Assembly: GCA_963850765.1 (NCBI GenBank) | Contig: CAWKMN010000009.1 | Span: forward strand, 682,001-746,000 | Direction: 5' to 3' | Source: CAWKMN01 sp963850765 | GTDB lineage: Bacteria > Chloroflexota > Anaerolineae > Aggregatilineales > Aggregatilineaceae | DNA: 64,000 nucleotides | In this document: positions 55,860-64,000 of the stretch, one piece after another | Numbering within the stretch: position 1 is the first letter of the stretch | Layout: every line of letters starts with the position of its first letter | The notes under the pieces: model-generated | Database searches by the model: none | Seen by the model: only the letters and a program-made list of their open reading frames with translations | What the model was told of the DNA's origin: nothing | Position numbers and translations under genes: made by a program

Positions 55860-56219
55860 ATGGACCATCCAGGACAAAAACCCGTGACACTTTCTTTCAA
55901 AGAATATCAGCAGCGGGCGGGCGATACGGCCCGCTACCCGAACGTCGGGAATAACCCCGTCTATCCCACCTTAGGACTCGCGGGGGAAGCGGGCGAGGTG
56001 GCCGAGAAGGTCAAGAAGGTGCTGCGCGACAACGGCGGCCAGTTCGACGCGGCGGCCGTGGCCGGCATCCAGAAGGAACTCGGGGACGTGCTGTGGTATG
56101 TCGCCCGACTGGCGGCCGAGTTGGGGCTGGATCTGGAACAGATCGCGGCGGACAACCTCGCCAAGCTGGCGGATCGTCAGGCGCGCGATCGGCTGCACGG
56201 CTCCGGCGACCAGCGGTGA
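55860..56219 (+). CDS. MazG-type nucleotide pyrophosphohydrolase
   Basis: 119 residues. The all-alpha NTP pyrophosphohydrolase core reads YPTLGLAGEAGEVAEKVKKV and then IQKELGDVLWYVARLAAELG, giving the ExxE and ExxD metal-binding pairs. VTLSFKEYQQRAGDTARYP is the typical N-terminal helix. Such small MazG-like proteins hydrolyse nucleoside triphosphates to monophosphates, often clearing aberrant nucleotides. The start is uncertain: ATG 55836, ATG 55860 and GTG 55884 are in frame; 55884 has AGGA at good spacing. Confidence 0.83.
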   Translation: MDHPGQKPVTLSFKEYQQRAGDTARYPNVGNNPVYPTLGLAGEAGEVAEKVKKVLRDNGGQFDAAAVAGIQKELGDVLWYVARLAAELGLDLEQIAADNLAKLADRQARDRLHGSGDQR

Positions 56220-56238
56220 GCGGACATGATTGTTGGTA

Positions 56239-56336
56239 AGCCCCTCCCTAAATCCCTCCCCACAAGGTGGAGAGGGACTTACCCACGCCCGTTTTTCCCC
56301 TCTCCACCCCGTGGGGAGGGGGCAGGGGGAGGGGCC
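56239..56336. repeat. B1 double-hairpin repeat
   Basis: CCCCTCCCTAAATCCCTCCC, hairpins CCCCACAAGGTGGAGAGG and CCCTCTCCACCCCGTGGGGAGGG, ending GGGGGAGGGGCC. Between convergent genes. Confidence 0.75.
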
Positions 56337-56365
56337 AATTTGAGCGAAGACTGAGAGAATGGCAC

Positions 56366-56839
56366 CTACCCCCCGATGGCGCGCAGGGCCTCTTTCAGAT
56401 GCTCGCGGATCGCCAGGACCAGCTCGCGGTAGTGGCCGCGCGCGCTTTCGGGCGAAAGCACCACATCGTGATAAAAGCTCCCCGATGCCCGCTCGACCAG
56501 CCACAGATCCACGCCGAAGAACGGCACCTCCGGCTGATCATCCATCTCGTCAAACTTGACGCGGCGCAGCGCCCCCAGCAGCGCCAGATAGCGATCCTTC
56601 TCCACCGTATAGGTGAAATAGACCTCTTTGCCGGCCTTGTCGTAGACTACGCGCAGCGCGGCCTCGCCCCCATGCCGGCGCGTCAGGGTGGCGACCTGAT
56701 TGGCATGCTCGCTGCTGTCGTACTGCACTGTGACGCGGAACGCCTCGTTCACGCCGGGCTGATGCATGACGTTTTTGAGCTCGTCCTGCCGCAGCCGGAT
56801 GGCGATCAGCCGGATCGGATCGGCACGCCGTGACTCCAT
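56366..56839 (-). CDS. Conserved hypothetical protein
   Basis: 157 residues, soluble, unrecognised. Predicted order: DPIRLIAIRLRQDELKNVM, VNEAFRVTVQYDSSEHANQV, LRVVYDKAGKEVYFTYTVEK, LALLGALRRVKFDEMDDQPE, FFGVDLWLVERASGSFYHDV and a C-terminal helix ELVLAIREHLKEALRAIGG. The alternating strand pattern with a DQPE loop suggests a small alpha/beta sensor or NMR-type fold, but no family motif appears. The start ATG 56839 is preceded by GGGGGCAGAC. Confidence 0.5.
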   Translation of the reverse strand: MESRRADPIRLIAIRLRQDELKNVMHQPGVNEAFRVTVQYDSSEHANQVATLTRRHGGEAALRVVYDKAGKEVYFTYTVEKDRYLALLGALRRVKFDEMDDQPEVPFFGVDLWLVERASGSFYHDVVLSPESARGHYRELVLAIREHLKEALRAIGG

Positions 56840-56977
56840 GTCTGCCCCCTGGTTAGCTAATCGGCCGGTTTGTGCTCGCTCTGTTGATCGATTTTATCAT
56901 ACCAGCAGGCGGAGCCTGGCGAAATCCTTGTGCAGGGTTTCCTTCTGGCTCGCACGGTAGAGCACCACCGCCGGGCC

Positions 56978-57919
56978 TTATAACCCAAGCTGTTCCAGCG
57001 CGCGGCGGATGACGAGGGCGCTGCCCTGGAGCGCCGTCCGTTCTCGCTCGTTGAGCATGATCGGGAGATTCTGGATAATGCCTTCGCCGCCGACCACCTG
57101 CGGCATGGAGAGCGAGACGTTGGGTACGCCTGCGACATCGGGCAGGCGCGTGCTGACGGTCAGGACCCCGCGCTGATCGTTCATAATCGTCTGGGTGATG
57201 CGGGCGAGTGCGCTGCTGACCCCGTAGTAGGTCGCGCCCTTGGCCGCGATGATGTCATAACCGGCGCGGCGCACCTGTTCCCCGATCTTCTCGCGCGTCG
57301 CCACGTCGATCGCCATGTTGCTGTGGTCGCAGAACACGTCCAGCGGCACGGCTCCCACCGTGACCAGTGACCAGGTCAGCACTTCGCTGTCGCCATGCTC
57401 ACCGATGACATAACCATGGATGTGATGCGGATCGACGTCAATCTTTTCAGCGACCAGCGAGCGGAAACGTGCCGTATCCAGCGTCGTGCCGGATCCGATC
57501 ACACGGGTGCTGGGCACGCCGCATTCGGCGGCGAGATGCGCGGCCAGATGGGTCATAATATCCACAGGATTGGTCGCGATGACCAGCACGGCTCCCGGTG
57601 CATGTTCGAGCACCCTGGGCACGATATCGCGCATGATGGCAGCATTCTGTTCCAGCAGTTCGAGCCGGGACTGAATATGGTTCCCCGCGGCCCCGGCGGT
57701 GATAATCACCACATGGCTGCCGTGCAGATCCTTGTAGTCACCGGCGCAGACGTGCAGGGCATGGGAGAACGGAACGGCGTGCCGGATGTCGGCCGCCTCG
57801 CCCCAGGCGCGCTCCATGCTGCGGTTGATCAGCACGATTTCGCGCCCGATGCCGCGCATCACCAGGGTGTACGCCGTGGTGGATCCCACCAATCCGCTGC
57901 CGATAATGCCGATTTTCAT
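56978..57919 (-). CDS. Lactate/malate dehydrogenase family protein with unusual specificity loop
   Basis: 313 residues. Rossmann start MKIGIIGSGLVGSTTAYTLV, VLINRSMERAWGEAADIRH, NAD loop TNPVDIMTHLA, catalytic His in VIGEHGDSEVLTWS and Asp/Arg pair in the expected places. It resembles L-lactate dehydrogenases in overall layout. In the substrate loop the usual Gln102 (LDH) or Arg102 (MDH) is replaced: TAGAAGNHIQSRLELLEQN aligns a Gly there. The substrate may therefore be a larger 2-hydroxy acid. This is an alignment by eye. The gene has no operon partners. Confidence 0.8.
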   Translation of the reverse strand: MKIGIIGSGLVGSTTAYTLVMRGIGREIVLINRSMERAWGEAADIRHAVPFSHALHVCAGDYKDLHGSHVVIITAGAAGNHIQSRLELLEQNAAIMRDIVPRVLEHAPGAVLVIATNPVDIMTHLAAHLAAECGVPSTRVIGSGTTLDTARFRSLVAEKIDVDPHHIHGYVIGEHGDSEVLTWSLVTVGAVPLDVFCDHSNMAIDVATREKIGEQVRRAGYDIIAAKGATYYGVSSALARITQTIMNDQRGVLTVSTRLPDVAGVPNVSLSMPQVVGGEGIIQNLPIMLNERERTALQGSALVIRRALEQLGL

Positions 57920-58081
57920 GGTCGTGTCTCCGAGGGCTATCGTGAACGCTGCTTAAAATATAGCAGCGCCGGGCTGTGAATGACTTTGGCTGTTCGCGCG
58001 ATGCCATTTCCCATTGACGCACCCCACCTGCACGGTAGAATCGGCAGGCTTGACCGTGTACCGTAATGATGATGGGGCTGT

Positions 58082-59513
58082 ATGGGCATTAAACTGGACT
58101 GGCAGGTTGAATCCGAACAAACCGAGGTGCGCGCCACCGACGATCCCGAAGCGCGGCGGCGGCGGCAGCAGGCACAGCGCCGTCTCGTCCTGCTGATCGC
58201 CGGGCTGGCGGGCGTGCTGACTCTGATCGTCGGGCTGGTCTACTGGCGGCTGCGCCACGTCGATAACCAGCTTCGCCAGGATCTGCTGGATACGGTCGAG
58301 ATCGAAGTGACGGCGCTCCGCCTGGGCGATTTCGCCAACTTCATGGCGATCCAGCGCAGCGCGAGCGAGACCTTTCTGCTGGAACAAAGCCGCGAATTCG
58401 AGCGTTACCAGGCGCTCAAGCAGGCGCGCCGCGTCGATCTGACCGGCGACGTGTTGGATGTTGAAATCAACGATCAGCGCGGGCGGGTCGTGCTGCAAGA
58501 GAATATCGACGGCGTGGCCTACAAAGTCGTGTGGTTCTACTGGCACTATGAAGACAGCACCGAAAGCAGTCAAGGCGGCTGGCGGCGCGTCCCGGATGAC
58601 CTGACCTTCTGGGGCGACGAGGCCAGGATCGAGGCGGATAACGTGACCATCACTTACCGGGCGCTGGACGCGGATCTCGCGCGGGCGCTGGCGGAGCGGC
58701 TGCCGGGCTGGTGGGCGCAGGGCTGCCAGCAGCTTGGCTGCGCGACTCCGCCGCCCTCGCTGCACGTGGAGATCGTACCCGAACAACCCGCCGGCAGCCT
58801 GACATGGCGCACGCCCGAAGGCTGGACGCTGCGCATCGCGTCGCCGCTGGTGGAGCGCACGCGCGCCGATGTGCCGATTGCGCCGGAGTTGGAGCGCGCC
58901 ATCGCCGAGCAGGTCGCCGAGCGGCTGGTCCAGTACGCGGCCGGGGATACCGTGCCGGGTCCGCGCAGCGATAACGCCTGGCTGCGCAGCGAACTGGCGA
59001 TCTGGCTGGCCGGGCTGGTGCTGAGTGATCCCGGCGCGGAAGGGTTCGTCAACTCCCTGATCGCGTATTATGGCGCGGGCGTTCCGCAGATCATTCTGCG
59101 CGCGCTGCATCCCACCGTGACGCTGGACGAAGCCTTCACCGCCGTGGCCGGCATGACCGCAGCCGCCCTTGGCGTGGAGCAGTTGAACGCGCTGGACTGG
59201 TCGGCCTTTTTCCAGTGGCGGCTGGACGCGGAATGGGAGCTGCTCTCGCAGCCGGACAGCAACGGCGCGCTGCTGGCCCTGTACGACATGGATAACCCTA
59301 TACGCTGCGGGCGAAGCCGCTCGCCGCCTCGAAGATCCGGCCCTGGCCGCGATGTCGATCCCGCAGGTGGTCACCGTGACCATCACGCGCGATGCGTATT
59401 CGCAGACCTACGCCTACGTGGATACGATCCGCACGCTGGACGACGGCACCACCGCCAGCGCCGGGACGATTATCTGGCGTTTCGTCGGCGGCACCTGGAA
59501 ACGCTCAAGCTAA
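58082..59513 (+). CDS. Membrane-anchored protein of unknown function (single-base frameshift)
   Basis: About 476 residues. A cytoplasmic N-terminus (MGIKLDWQVESEQTEVRATD), one membrane helix (LVLLIAGLAGVLTLIVGLVY), then an extracytoplasmic region with two similar strand-rich segments (VRATDDP-x, FANFMAIQRSASETFLLEQS, EINDQRGRVVLQENIDGVAY) and a metallopeptidase-like helical domain (RSELAIWLAGLVLSDPGAEG, TLDEAFTAVAGMTAAALGVE). An extra C in the CCC run near 59297 breaks the frame; correction reads DMDNLYAAGEAARRLEDPAL to VGGTWKRSS and stop 59513. The domain with AIWLA and LDEAF recalls gluzincin C-terminal parts, but no HExxH is seen. Confidence 0.6.
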
Positions 59514-59517
59514 AAAC

Positions 59518-59685
59518 ATTCACCACAGAGAGCACAGAGAGCACAGAGAAAAACATAAGGAAAAGCAGGAGAAAAAACGAGCGTTCGTCGCTTTACCTGA
59601 TCTTTTCTCCGCGTCCTCTGCGTCTCTGCGGTTCGCTCTTCATTTCTCTTTACATCTCTGTGCTCTCTGTGCCCTCTGTGGTTCA
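59518..59685. repeat. CACAGAG long inverted repeat (family D)
   Basis: Left arm CACCACAGAGAGCACAGAGA, right arm TCTCTGTGCTCTCTGTGCCC and TCTGTGG, with a second nested pair in between. It begins five bases after a corrected stop codon, so it would act as the transcript end hairpin. Confidence 0.8.
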
Positions 59686-59836
59686 AGCTCTTTTTTCGCA
59701 CTGTAACCTGCGTGTAACGGCCCCGCGTCAGGGTAAAACTGAGCGCGCCTGATGGGCGGGCCTGATTGCTCCCCGCCGGCGAACAACGGTACAATCCAGA
59801 GAGAGGATATTCATTTATGCAAAGGGTTTTGGTCGC

Positions 59837-60344
59837 ATGGATAACCCGATTCTCTGGACTCCCTGGCGGATGCCGTACCTGCGGGGAGAGGACAAAAAAC
59901 ATTACGACGGCTGCCCGTTCTGTATCAAGGGTAAGGGCGACCCGGCTAACGCGGCGTTCGACGCCCAGGAGTACGTCGTCGCCCGGTCGGAGCATGTGTT
60001 CGCCGCCCTGAATATGTATCCCTACAACAACGGGCATCTGCTGGTCATGCCCTACGCGCACCTGCCCTCGCTGGAAGATCTGCCGCCGGAGGTGCTGACC
60101 GATCTGATGCTCGTCATCAACCAGGGGATCGCCGCGCTGCGACCAGATTTACCGTCCGCAGGCGTTTAACGTCGGCGCGAACATCGGGGCGGAGGCAGGC
60201 GCGGGCATTCCGGATCATTTCCATTTTCACATCGTCCCGCGCTGGAACGGCGATACCGGCTTCCTGAGCGTGGTCGGCGGCGCGCGTGTGATCCCCGATA
60301 TGCTGGCGGAAACATGGCGTCAGCTTCGCGAGGCGTGGGCATAA
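59837..60344 (+). CDS. HIT-family nucleotide hydrolase or transferase (single-base frameshift)
   Basis: About 168 residues. N-terminal zinc pair in YDGCPFCIKGKGDPAN, then YVVARSEHVFAALNMYPYNN and GHLLVMPYAHLPSLEDL. An extra base near 60142 shifts the frame; correction reads ALRQIYRPQAFNVGANIGAE, and then the histidine triad in IPDHFHFHIVPRWNGDTGFL. HIT proteins hydrolyse dinucleoside polyphosphates or phosphorolyse AP4A. The CPFC pair suggests the AP4A-phosphorylase-like subgroup. The stop at 60342-60344 is followed after 49 bases by the thiolase gene. Confidence 0.85.
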
Positions 60345-60393
60345 CAATACTTTTTATCGGATCGAAAGAGAGATTTTGAAAGGACAGAGTTCT

Positions 60394-61615
60394 ATGGCAA
60401 CCAACGGACCATCACCCCGCGACGCCGTGATCCTGAGCGGCGCGCGGACTCCGCACGGCAAGCTGCTCGGCGTGCTGACCCCGTTCTCGGCGGCGCAGTT
60501 AGGGCAGATCGCGGTCAAGGCGGCGGTGCAGCGCAGCGGCGTCGATCCGGCGGACTTCGACGAAGTGATCATCGGGCAGGTCGTCCCGGCAGGATCCGGG
60601 CAGGCGGTGCCGCGCCAGATCTCGACGGCGGCGGGGATTCCGCCTTCGGTCGGCGGGCTGGCGATCAACAAGGCGTGCGGCAGCAGCCTCAAATCCGTCA
60701 TGCTGGCGGCGGGTCTGATCCGCGCGGGCGACGGCGATCTGTACCTCTCCGGCGGCACCGAGAGCATGAGCAACGCGCCGTTCATGGATCTCAAGGGGCG
60801 GCAGGGGCACAAGTACGGCCATTATGAGATGGTCGATTCGGTCATGTGGGACGGGCTGTACGACCACATGGAAGGCATGATCATGGGGCTGGCCGCCGAA
60901 CTGATCGCGGACAAGTACGAGATCTCGCGCGAAGAGATGGACGAGTTCTCCGCGCGCAGCCACGCGCTCGCTCACGAGGCGACGCAGGCCGGGCGCTTCA
61001 AAGCGGAGATCGTCCCGGTCGAGATTCCGGGGCGCAAGGGGCAGGTGACGATCATCGACACCGACGAGCCGATCCGCCCGGATACCACCGTCGAAGGGCT
61101 GGCGAAGCTCAAGCCCGCGTTTAAGGACGATGGCCGGGTCACGGCGGGCAACGCGCCCGGCCTGAACGACGGCGCGGCGGCGGTGGTGGTCGCCAGCCGG
61201 GAATACGCGGAGCAGCACGGGCACCGCGCCGATCGCGCGCATCGCGGGGTATGGGCAGGCGGCGGTCGAACCGAAGTGGCTGTTCGCCGCGCCGATCTAC
61301 GCGTTCCCGAAGGCGTTGGCGCGCGCCGGCTGGACGATGGACGATGTCGATCTGGTCGAACTGAACGAAGCCTTTGCCGCGCAGGTGCTCGCCGATCTCA
61401 AGGGTTTGCAGCAGGACGGCTTCGCGATCCCGCTCGACAAGCTGAACGTCAACGGCGGCGCGATCGCGCTCGGCCACCCGATCGGCGCGTCGGGGGTGCG
61501 CGTGCTGGTCACGCTGATCCACGCCCTTCAGCAGCGCGGGCTCCGGCGCGGGCTGGCGGGTCTGTGCCTGGGCGGCGGGGAAGCGGTCGCGCTGGCGGTG
61601 GAGTTGGAGGGGTAA
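60394..61615 (+). CDS. Acetyl-CoA C-acetyltransferase (thiolase), single-base frameshift
   Basis: About 406 residues. Nucleophile Cys in AINKACGSSLKSVMLAAGLI, YLSGGTESMSNAPF, the core KPAFKDDGRVTAGNAPGLND, then, after removing one extra G in a GGG run near 61218, HGTAPIARIAGYGQAAVEPK. The C-terminal catalytic elements are NEAFAAQ, NGGAIALGHPIGASG (His) and LCLGGGEAVALAVELEG (second Cys). It makes or breaks acetoacetyl-CoA or other 3-ketoacyl-CoA. AAAGGACAG precedes ATG 60394. It probably shares an operon with the HIT gene and has an A palindrome 57 bases after its stop. Confidence 0.9.
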
Positions 61616-61671
61616 CGAATTTCAGGGGTCATGATTGCTCGTCCGACAAAAGATGGGAGAACGAGGTTTAT

Positions 61672-61700
61672 GTAGGGGCGTATTGCAATACGCTCCCTAC
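61672..61700. repeat. A palindrome
   Basis: GTAGGGGCGTATTG followed by CAATACGCTCCCTAC, one inserted base in the right arm. Between convergent genes. Confidence 0.85.
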
Positions 61701-61728
61701 ATGATTTCTAATTTCACGAGGTGCGCGA

Positions 61729-62897
61729 TTACACCGGCGCGGCGGGAATGTACACGATCTGCTTGAAGTCGGGCTCCTTCACGGGGAACACGTCCACCAG
61801 TTCATATTCGCGCGAGCCCATACCGAGCAATTCCGCGTGCTGCAGCATCTCGTAGGGATCTTTGTACGGACCATGGATCCACTGCCACGGGTGCCCCTCG
61901 CGCGCGATGATCTCCATCATGCCCGGCAGATTTTCCTCGATGATCGGCGTCTTAGCCGTCTGGTCGAGCATCGCCTGTTCGACGGCGACAATATCGTTCG
62001 AGCCGAACACGCCCGCATCCGGCAGGACCGGCAGCCCGGTGAAGCCGAAGCAGTCGCAGACCGGCGTCATGTGCGTGGCGAGGTTGATGAACACCCGCTT
62101 CTCCGGCTGGAACGTATCAAGCACCAGCCTGGCCGCGATATTGACCACCTGCAAAAAGGCCATGAAGTTCTCGCGCTTGATCTCCAACGCGCCCGGCCGC
62201 GACCGGCTGGCAGCGCATACACTGGTTGCACTGGAAATAGTGCAGATACAGGCTGTCGGGATGGTCGCGGTCATCGACAATCGCGCCATAGGGGCAGGAT
62301 TCACGGATGGCGGCGCGGGTCGCGTCGTCCGGGCAGCGATCCTTGTGGAAGTACGGCACAAAGTTAGAGACATCATGCATCGTGCCGCGCGTGCGCCCAT
62401 CGAAACAGCCGAGCCCCAGGTTCTTGATCGCGCCGCCCCACGCCGTCGCCGGGTGGCCTTTCACGTGGGCCAGATCGATCAAGAAGGTCGCTTCTTCGAT
62501 CGCGCCGCCCATGTAGAATTCGGTCATGCCGCGGAACTCGGCGGGATGGCGCACGACCCATTTCTCATCGATGCCGGTGCTGGAATAGATCGGGCAGCCG
62601 AGCGTTTCGGCGCTGTAGCCGCGCTTGTGGGCGTCCTGCACCGACCAGAACACATCGGTTACGAAGGGCTTGCCGCCGCCTTCCAATACCGCTTCGACCA
62701 CGCGGCGCACGAAGACCGGATGCACCATCGAATAGCCGGTGTTGTAGCCCAGGTGGATCTTGATGGCGACGCGCTCATCTTTCACGCGCTCGCGCAGATT
62801 GAGCTTTTCGAGAGATCAAATCGAGCTTGGCGGGCAGCGTTTCCTTGTGGTCAAGCTGCGTTTGGCGGGGCGAACCCCAGTAGACGGTGCTGGGCAT
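61729..62897 (-). CDS. DUF362-family protein with iron-sulfur cysteines (two frameshifts)
   Basis: About 388 residues. It starts MPSTVYWGSPRQTQLDHKET; an extra base near 62815 must be removed to read ILEKLNLRERVKDERVAIKI and HLGYNTGYSMVHPVFVRRVV. The DUF362 core follows (ATFLIDLAHVKGHPATAWGG, AIKNLGLGCFDGRTRG). Ferredoxin-like cysteines come next: RCPDDATRAAIRESCPYGAI and CNQCMRC. A second extra base near 62215 lies right after CMRC; correction continues SRSRPGALEIKREN and ends KQIVYIPAAPV. DUF362 proteins are predicted iron-sulfur enzymes of uncertain reaction. Both shifts are probably sequence errors. Confidence 0.82.
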
Positions 62898-63079
62898 GAT
62901 TTTTTCTCCTGAAGATACGCGCAAGAAGACAGTAAACAGTATTCAGTTGTCAGTTATAGCGTTGTTTGGATCGGCGATGGGTTACTATAATTTGCGCTCT
63001 AAGTCAAGCGTCGTCCATATGCCGAAACTCATCAAAAACGGGGGCAAAAGACAGGTGGGGGGATGGCGGCGGTAGAGTT

Positions 63080-63108
63080 GTAGGGGCGGGTTAACAATAC
63101 GCCCCTAC
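63080..63108. repeat. A palindrome, hybrid arm
   Basis: Left arm of A2 type (GTAGGGGCGGGTTAAC), right arm of A type (AATACGCCCCTAC): apparent recombination or mixed ancestry between two sub-families. The preceding 150 bases hold no gene. Confidence 0.75.
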
Positions 63109-63133
63109 GGATGCCACAACATTCGGGACTCGG

Positions 63134-63634
63134 TTACAGCCCCTCGGCCTGACGCCAGCGCCGGATCTCGACGGCGTGTTCGGCGTAGTGCTCGTCGCTG
63201 TTGCCACGCAGGTAGTTGACCAGCGGCTCATCGTCGGTCCACTCGTAGCGGCCGACCGTGAAGAGTTCGCTCTCCGTCATGCGCTCGATGGACGCCAGCA
63301 GATCGCGGTAGGACTGCTCAAACGCCGCGCGGACCTCAGCCAATGAGCGGCTGCGGTATTTCTCAAAGAGGGCGCGGTTCCAGCGATCGACCTCAGCCTG
63401 ATTGTCCGGGTTCGGGACGTTCGGGCATCTCGCCGCGCAGCCCGGCGCGGTACCAGCCCAGGGATTCCTGCTCCCAGGCGGTGATATGCGCCAGCGTGTC
63501 TTTCACCGACAGCTCGCCATTCTGGCCGGGGCGGGTCAGGTGGGCGTCGCTCAGCCCTCAATCGCGGCGAGCAACCGCTGGCGTTCGGATTTGATCAACT
63601 GGATGAGTTCGGCTTTGGTGGTGGGTGTGGGCAT
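63134..63634 (-). CDS. DfsB/ClbS (DUF1706)-like four-helix protein, two frameshifts
   Basis: About 166 residues after correction. N-terminus MPTPTTKAELIQLIKSERQR and LLAAIEGLSDAHLTRPGQNG; then LSVKDTLAHITAWEQESLGW and YRAGLRGEMPERPEP. After a second correction it reads DNQAEVDRWNRALFEKYRSR and LAEVRAAFEQSYRDLLASIE, with the C-terminus EHAVEIRRWRQAEGL. This pattern (HITAWE, then LxxYRGNSDEHYAEH) fits the DfsB/ClbS family, DinB-superfamily helical bundles. A missing base near 63558 and an extra G near 63410 interrupt it. Confidence 0.75.
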
Positions 63635-63743
63635 ACAAACCTCCTGGCGAACAGCGCCGGTTACAGCCTGAGAATAGCACGAATGTTCTGAGGGGTCAAG
63701 GGGAGAAGAAAGCGATCAGCTTTCAGCGGATAGCATCAGCTTT

Positions 63744-63884
63744 ACCTCACCCCCCGCCCCCCTCTCCACGCGCGGAGAGGGGGAGCCGCTGATGAACAGG
63801 TCTGTTCTTGTAGGGGCGAGTTAACAAACCCGCCCGCAAGTCCCCTCTCCATCCCATGGAGAGGGGATTTAGGGGTGAGGCTAA
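63744..63884. repeat. B2, A2 and B2 repeat block
   Basis: CCTCACCCCCCGCCCCCCTC, hairpin CCTCTCCACGCGCGGAGAGG, A2 piece GTAGGGGCGAGTTAACAAAC, hairpin CCCCTCTCCATCCCATGGAG, then GGGGATTTAGGGGTGAGGCTA: the same order as at 2964-3239 and 33338-33483. Confidence 0.8.
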
Positions 63885-63899
63885 CCTGCCTCATGCCAC

Positions 63900-64000
63900 T
63901 CATTTTTCCGCTTTTCTTTGGGCTTGCGCTTGGATTTCTCCCAGATGATGGGTTGCGCGCGCGCGGGTGATGTTTTTGTCTGTTAAATAAGATTTCTGCA
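63900..64000 (-). CDS. Possible C-terminus of a protein entering from the right edge
   Basis: On the minus strand an open frame runs from the window edge to TGA at 63902-63900: QKSYLTDKNITRARATHHLG, EIQAQAQRKAEK. A second frame gives AQPIIWEKSKRKPKEKRKN and a stop slightly further left. Either could be the end of a gene beginning outside the window; too short to identify. Confidence 0.25.
   Translation of the reverse strand, partial: QKSYLTDKNITRARATHHLGEIQAQAQRKAEK

Noticed and set aside
58082..59513. Gluzincin metallopeptidase assignment
   Set aside because: The helical region vaguely resembles such enzymes but no HExxH or zinc ligands are present.

Overview
The window looks like a GC-rich chromosomal segment of an uncultured or environmental Chloroflexota (Anaerolineae-type) bacterium. 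This is an inference from style and content: secreted proteins with long Thr/Pro linkers (TPTATPTP type) ending in LysM, SH3-like or Excalibur modules, an AftB-like membrane transferase, PknB-type kinase plus FHA signalling, a B12-type acyl-CoA mutase, protoheme farnesyltransferase and ribosomal protein L19. I saw no rRNA, tRNA, CRISPR array or prophage.

Layout. 0-5 kb: a secreted protein cut by the window edge, a DUF4062/NB-ARC/TPR STAND ATPase, a lincosamide-nucleotidyltransferase-like gene and a decayed gene. 5-18 kb: a PPOX-fold flavoprotein, GT39 transferase, ctaB, a response regulator with a membrane protein, pterin dehydratase, a GAF protein, a badly broken GH65 phosphorylase, an alpha-oxoamine synthase, and a complete IS630-type element. 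18-33 kb: an ArsR/DUF2087 regulator, a LysM lipoprotein, NUDIX hydrolase, aminotransferase, PlsC, 3-hydroxyacyl-CoA dehydrogenase, M28 peptidase, rplS, two paralogous small membrane proteins with birA, HtrA and murI. 33-46 kb: a signalling and surface stretch (Ser/Thr kinase, acidic protein, split DUF35 pair, FHA protein, membrane histidine kinase, a 917-residue repeat/SH3-like membrane protein, a lipoprotein, aldo/keto reductase and HAD hydrolase). 46-64 kb: a RAYT relic, an SH3/Excalibur protein, a mutase, a VapBC-like pair, a membrane transferase, a C39-like peptidase, CYTH protein, fructokinase, MazG, an LDH-family enzyme, HIT protein, thiolase, DUF362 ferredoxin-like protein and a DfsB-like protein.

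Two properties dominate. First, nearly every intergenic gap is filled with short palindromic or double-hairpin repeats of several families, some nested inside one another and one embedded in the only RAYT (REP-associated tyrosine transposase) relic. This looks like a REPIN/MITE ecosystem. Second, at least 18 genes or gene relics are broken by single-base indels, overwhelmingly insertions and often in short homopolymers. These are more likely consensus errors of a long-read assembly than real gene death, so most frameshifted entries should be read as probably intact genes.

Metabolically the genes suggest acyl-CoA turnover (mutase, thiolase, hydroxyacyl-CoA dehydrogenase), haem A/O synthesis, peptidoglycan precursor supply (MurI), glycan assembly (two polyprenyl-phosphate-sugar transferases) and envelope-facing sensing. 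None of the accessory genes forms an obvious large cluster; the most interesting accessory candidates are the STAND ATPase and the repeat system.
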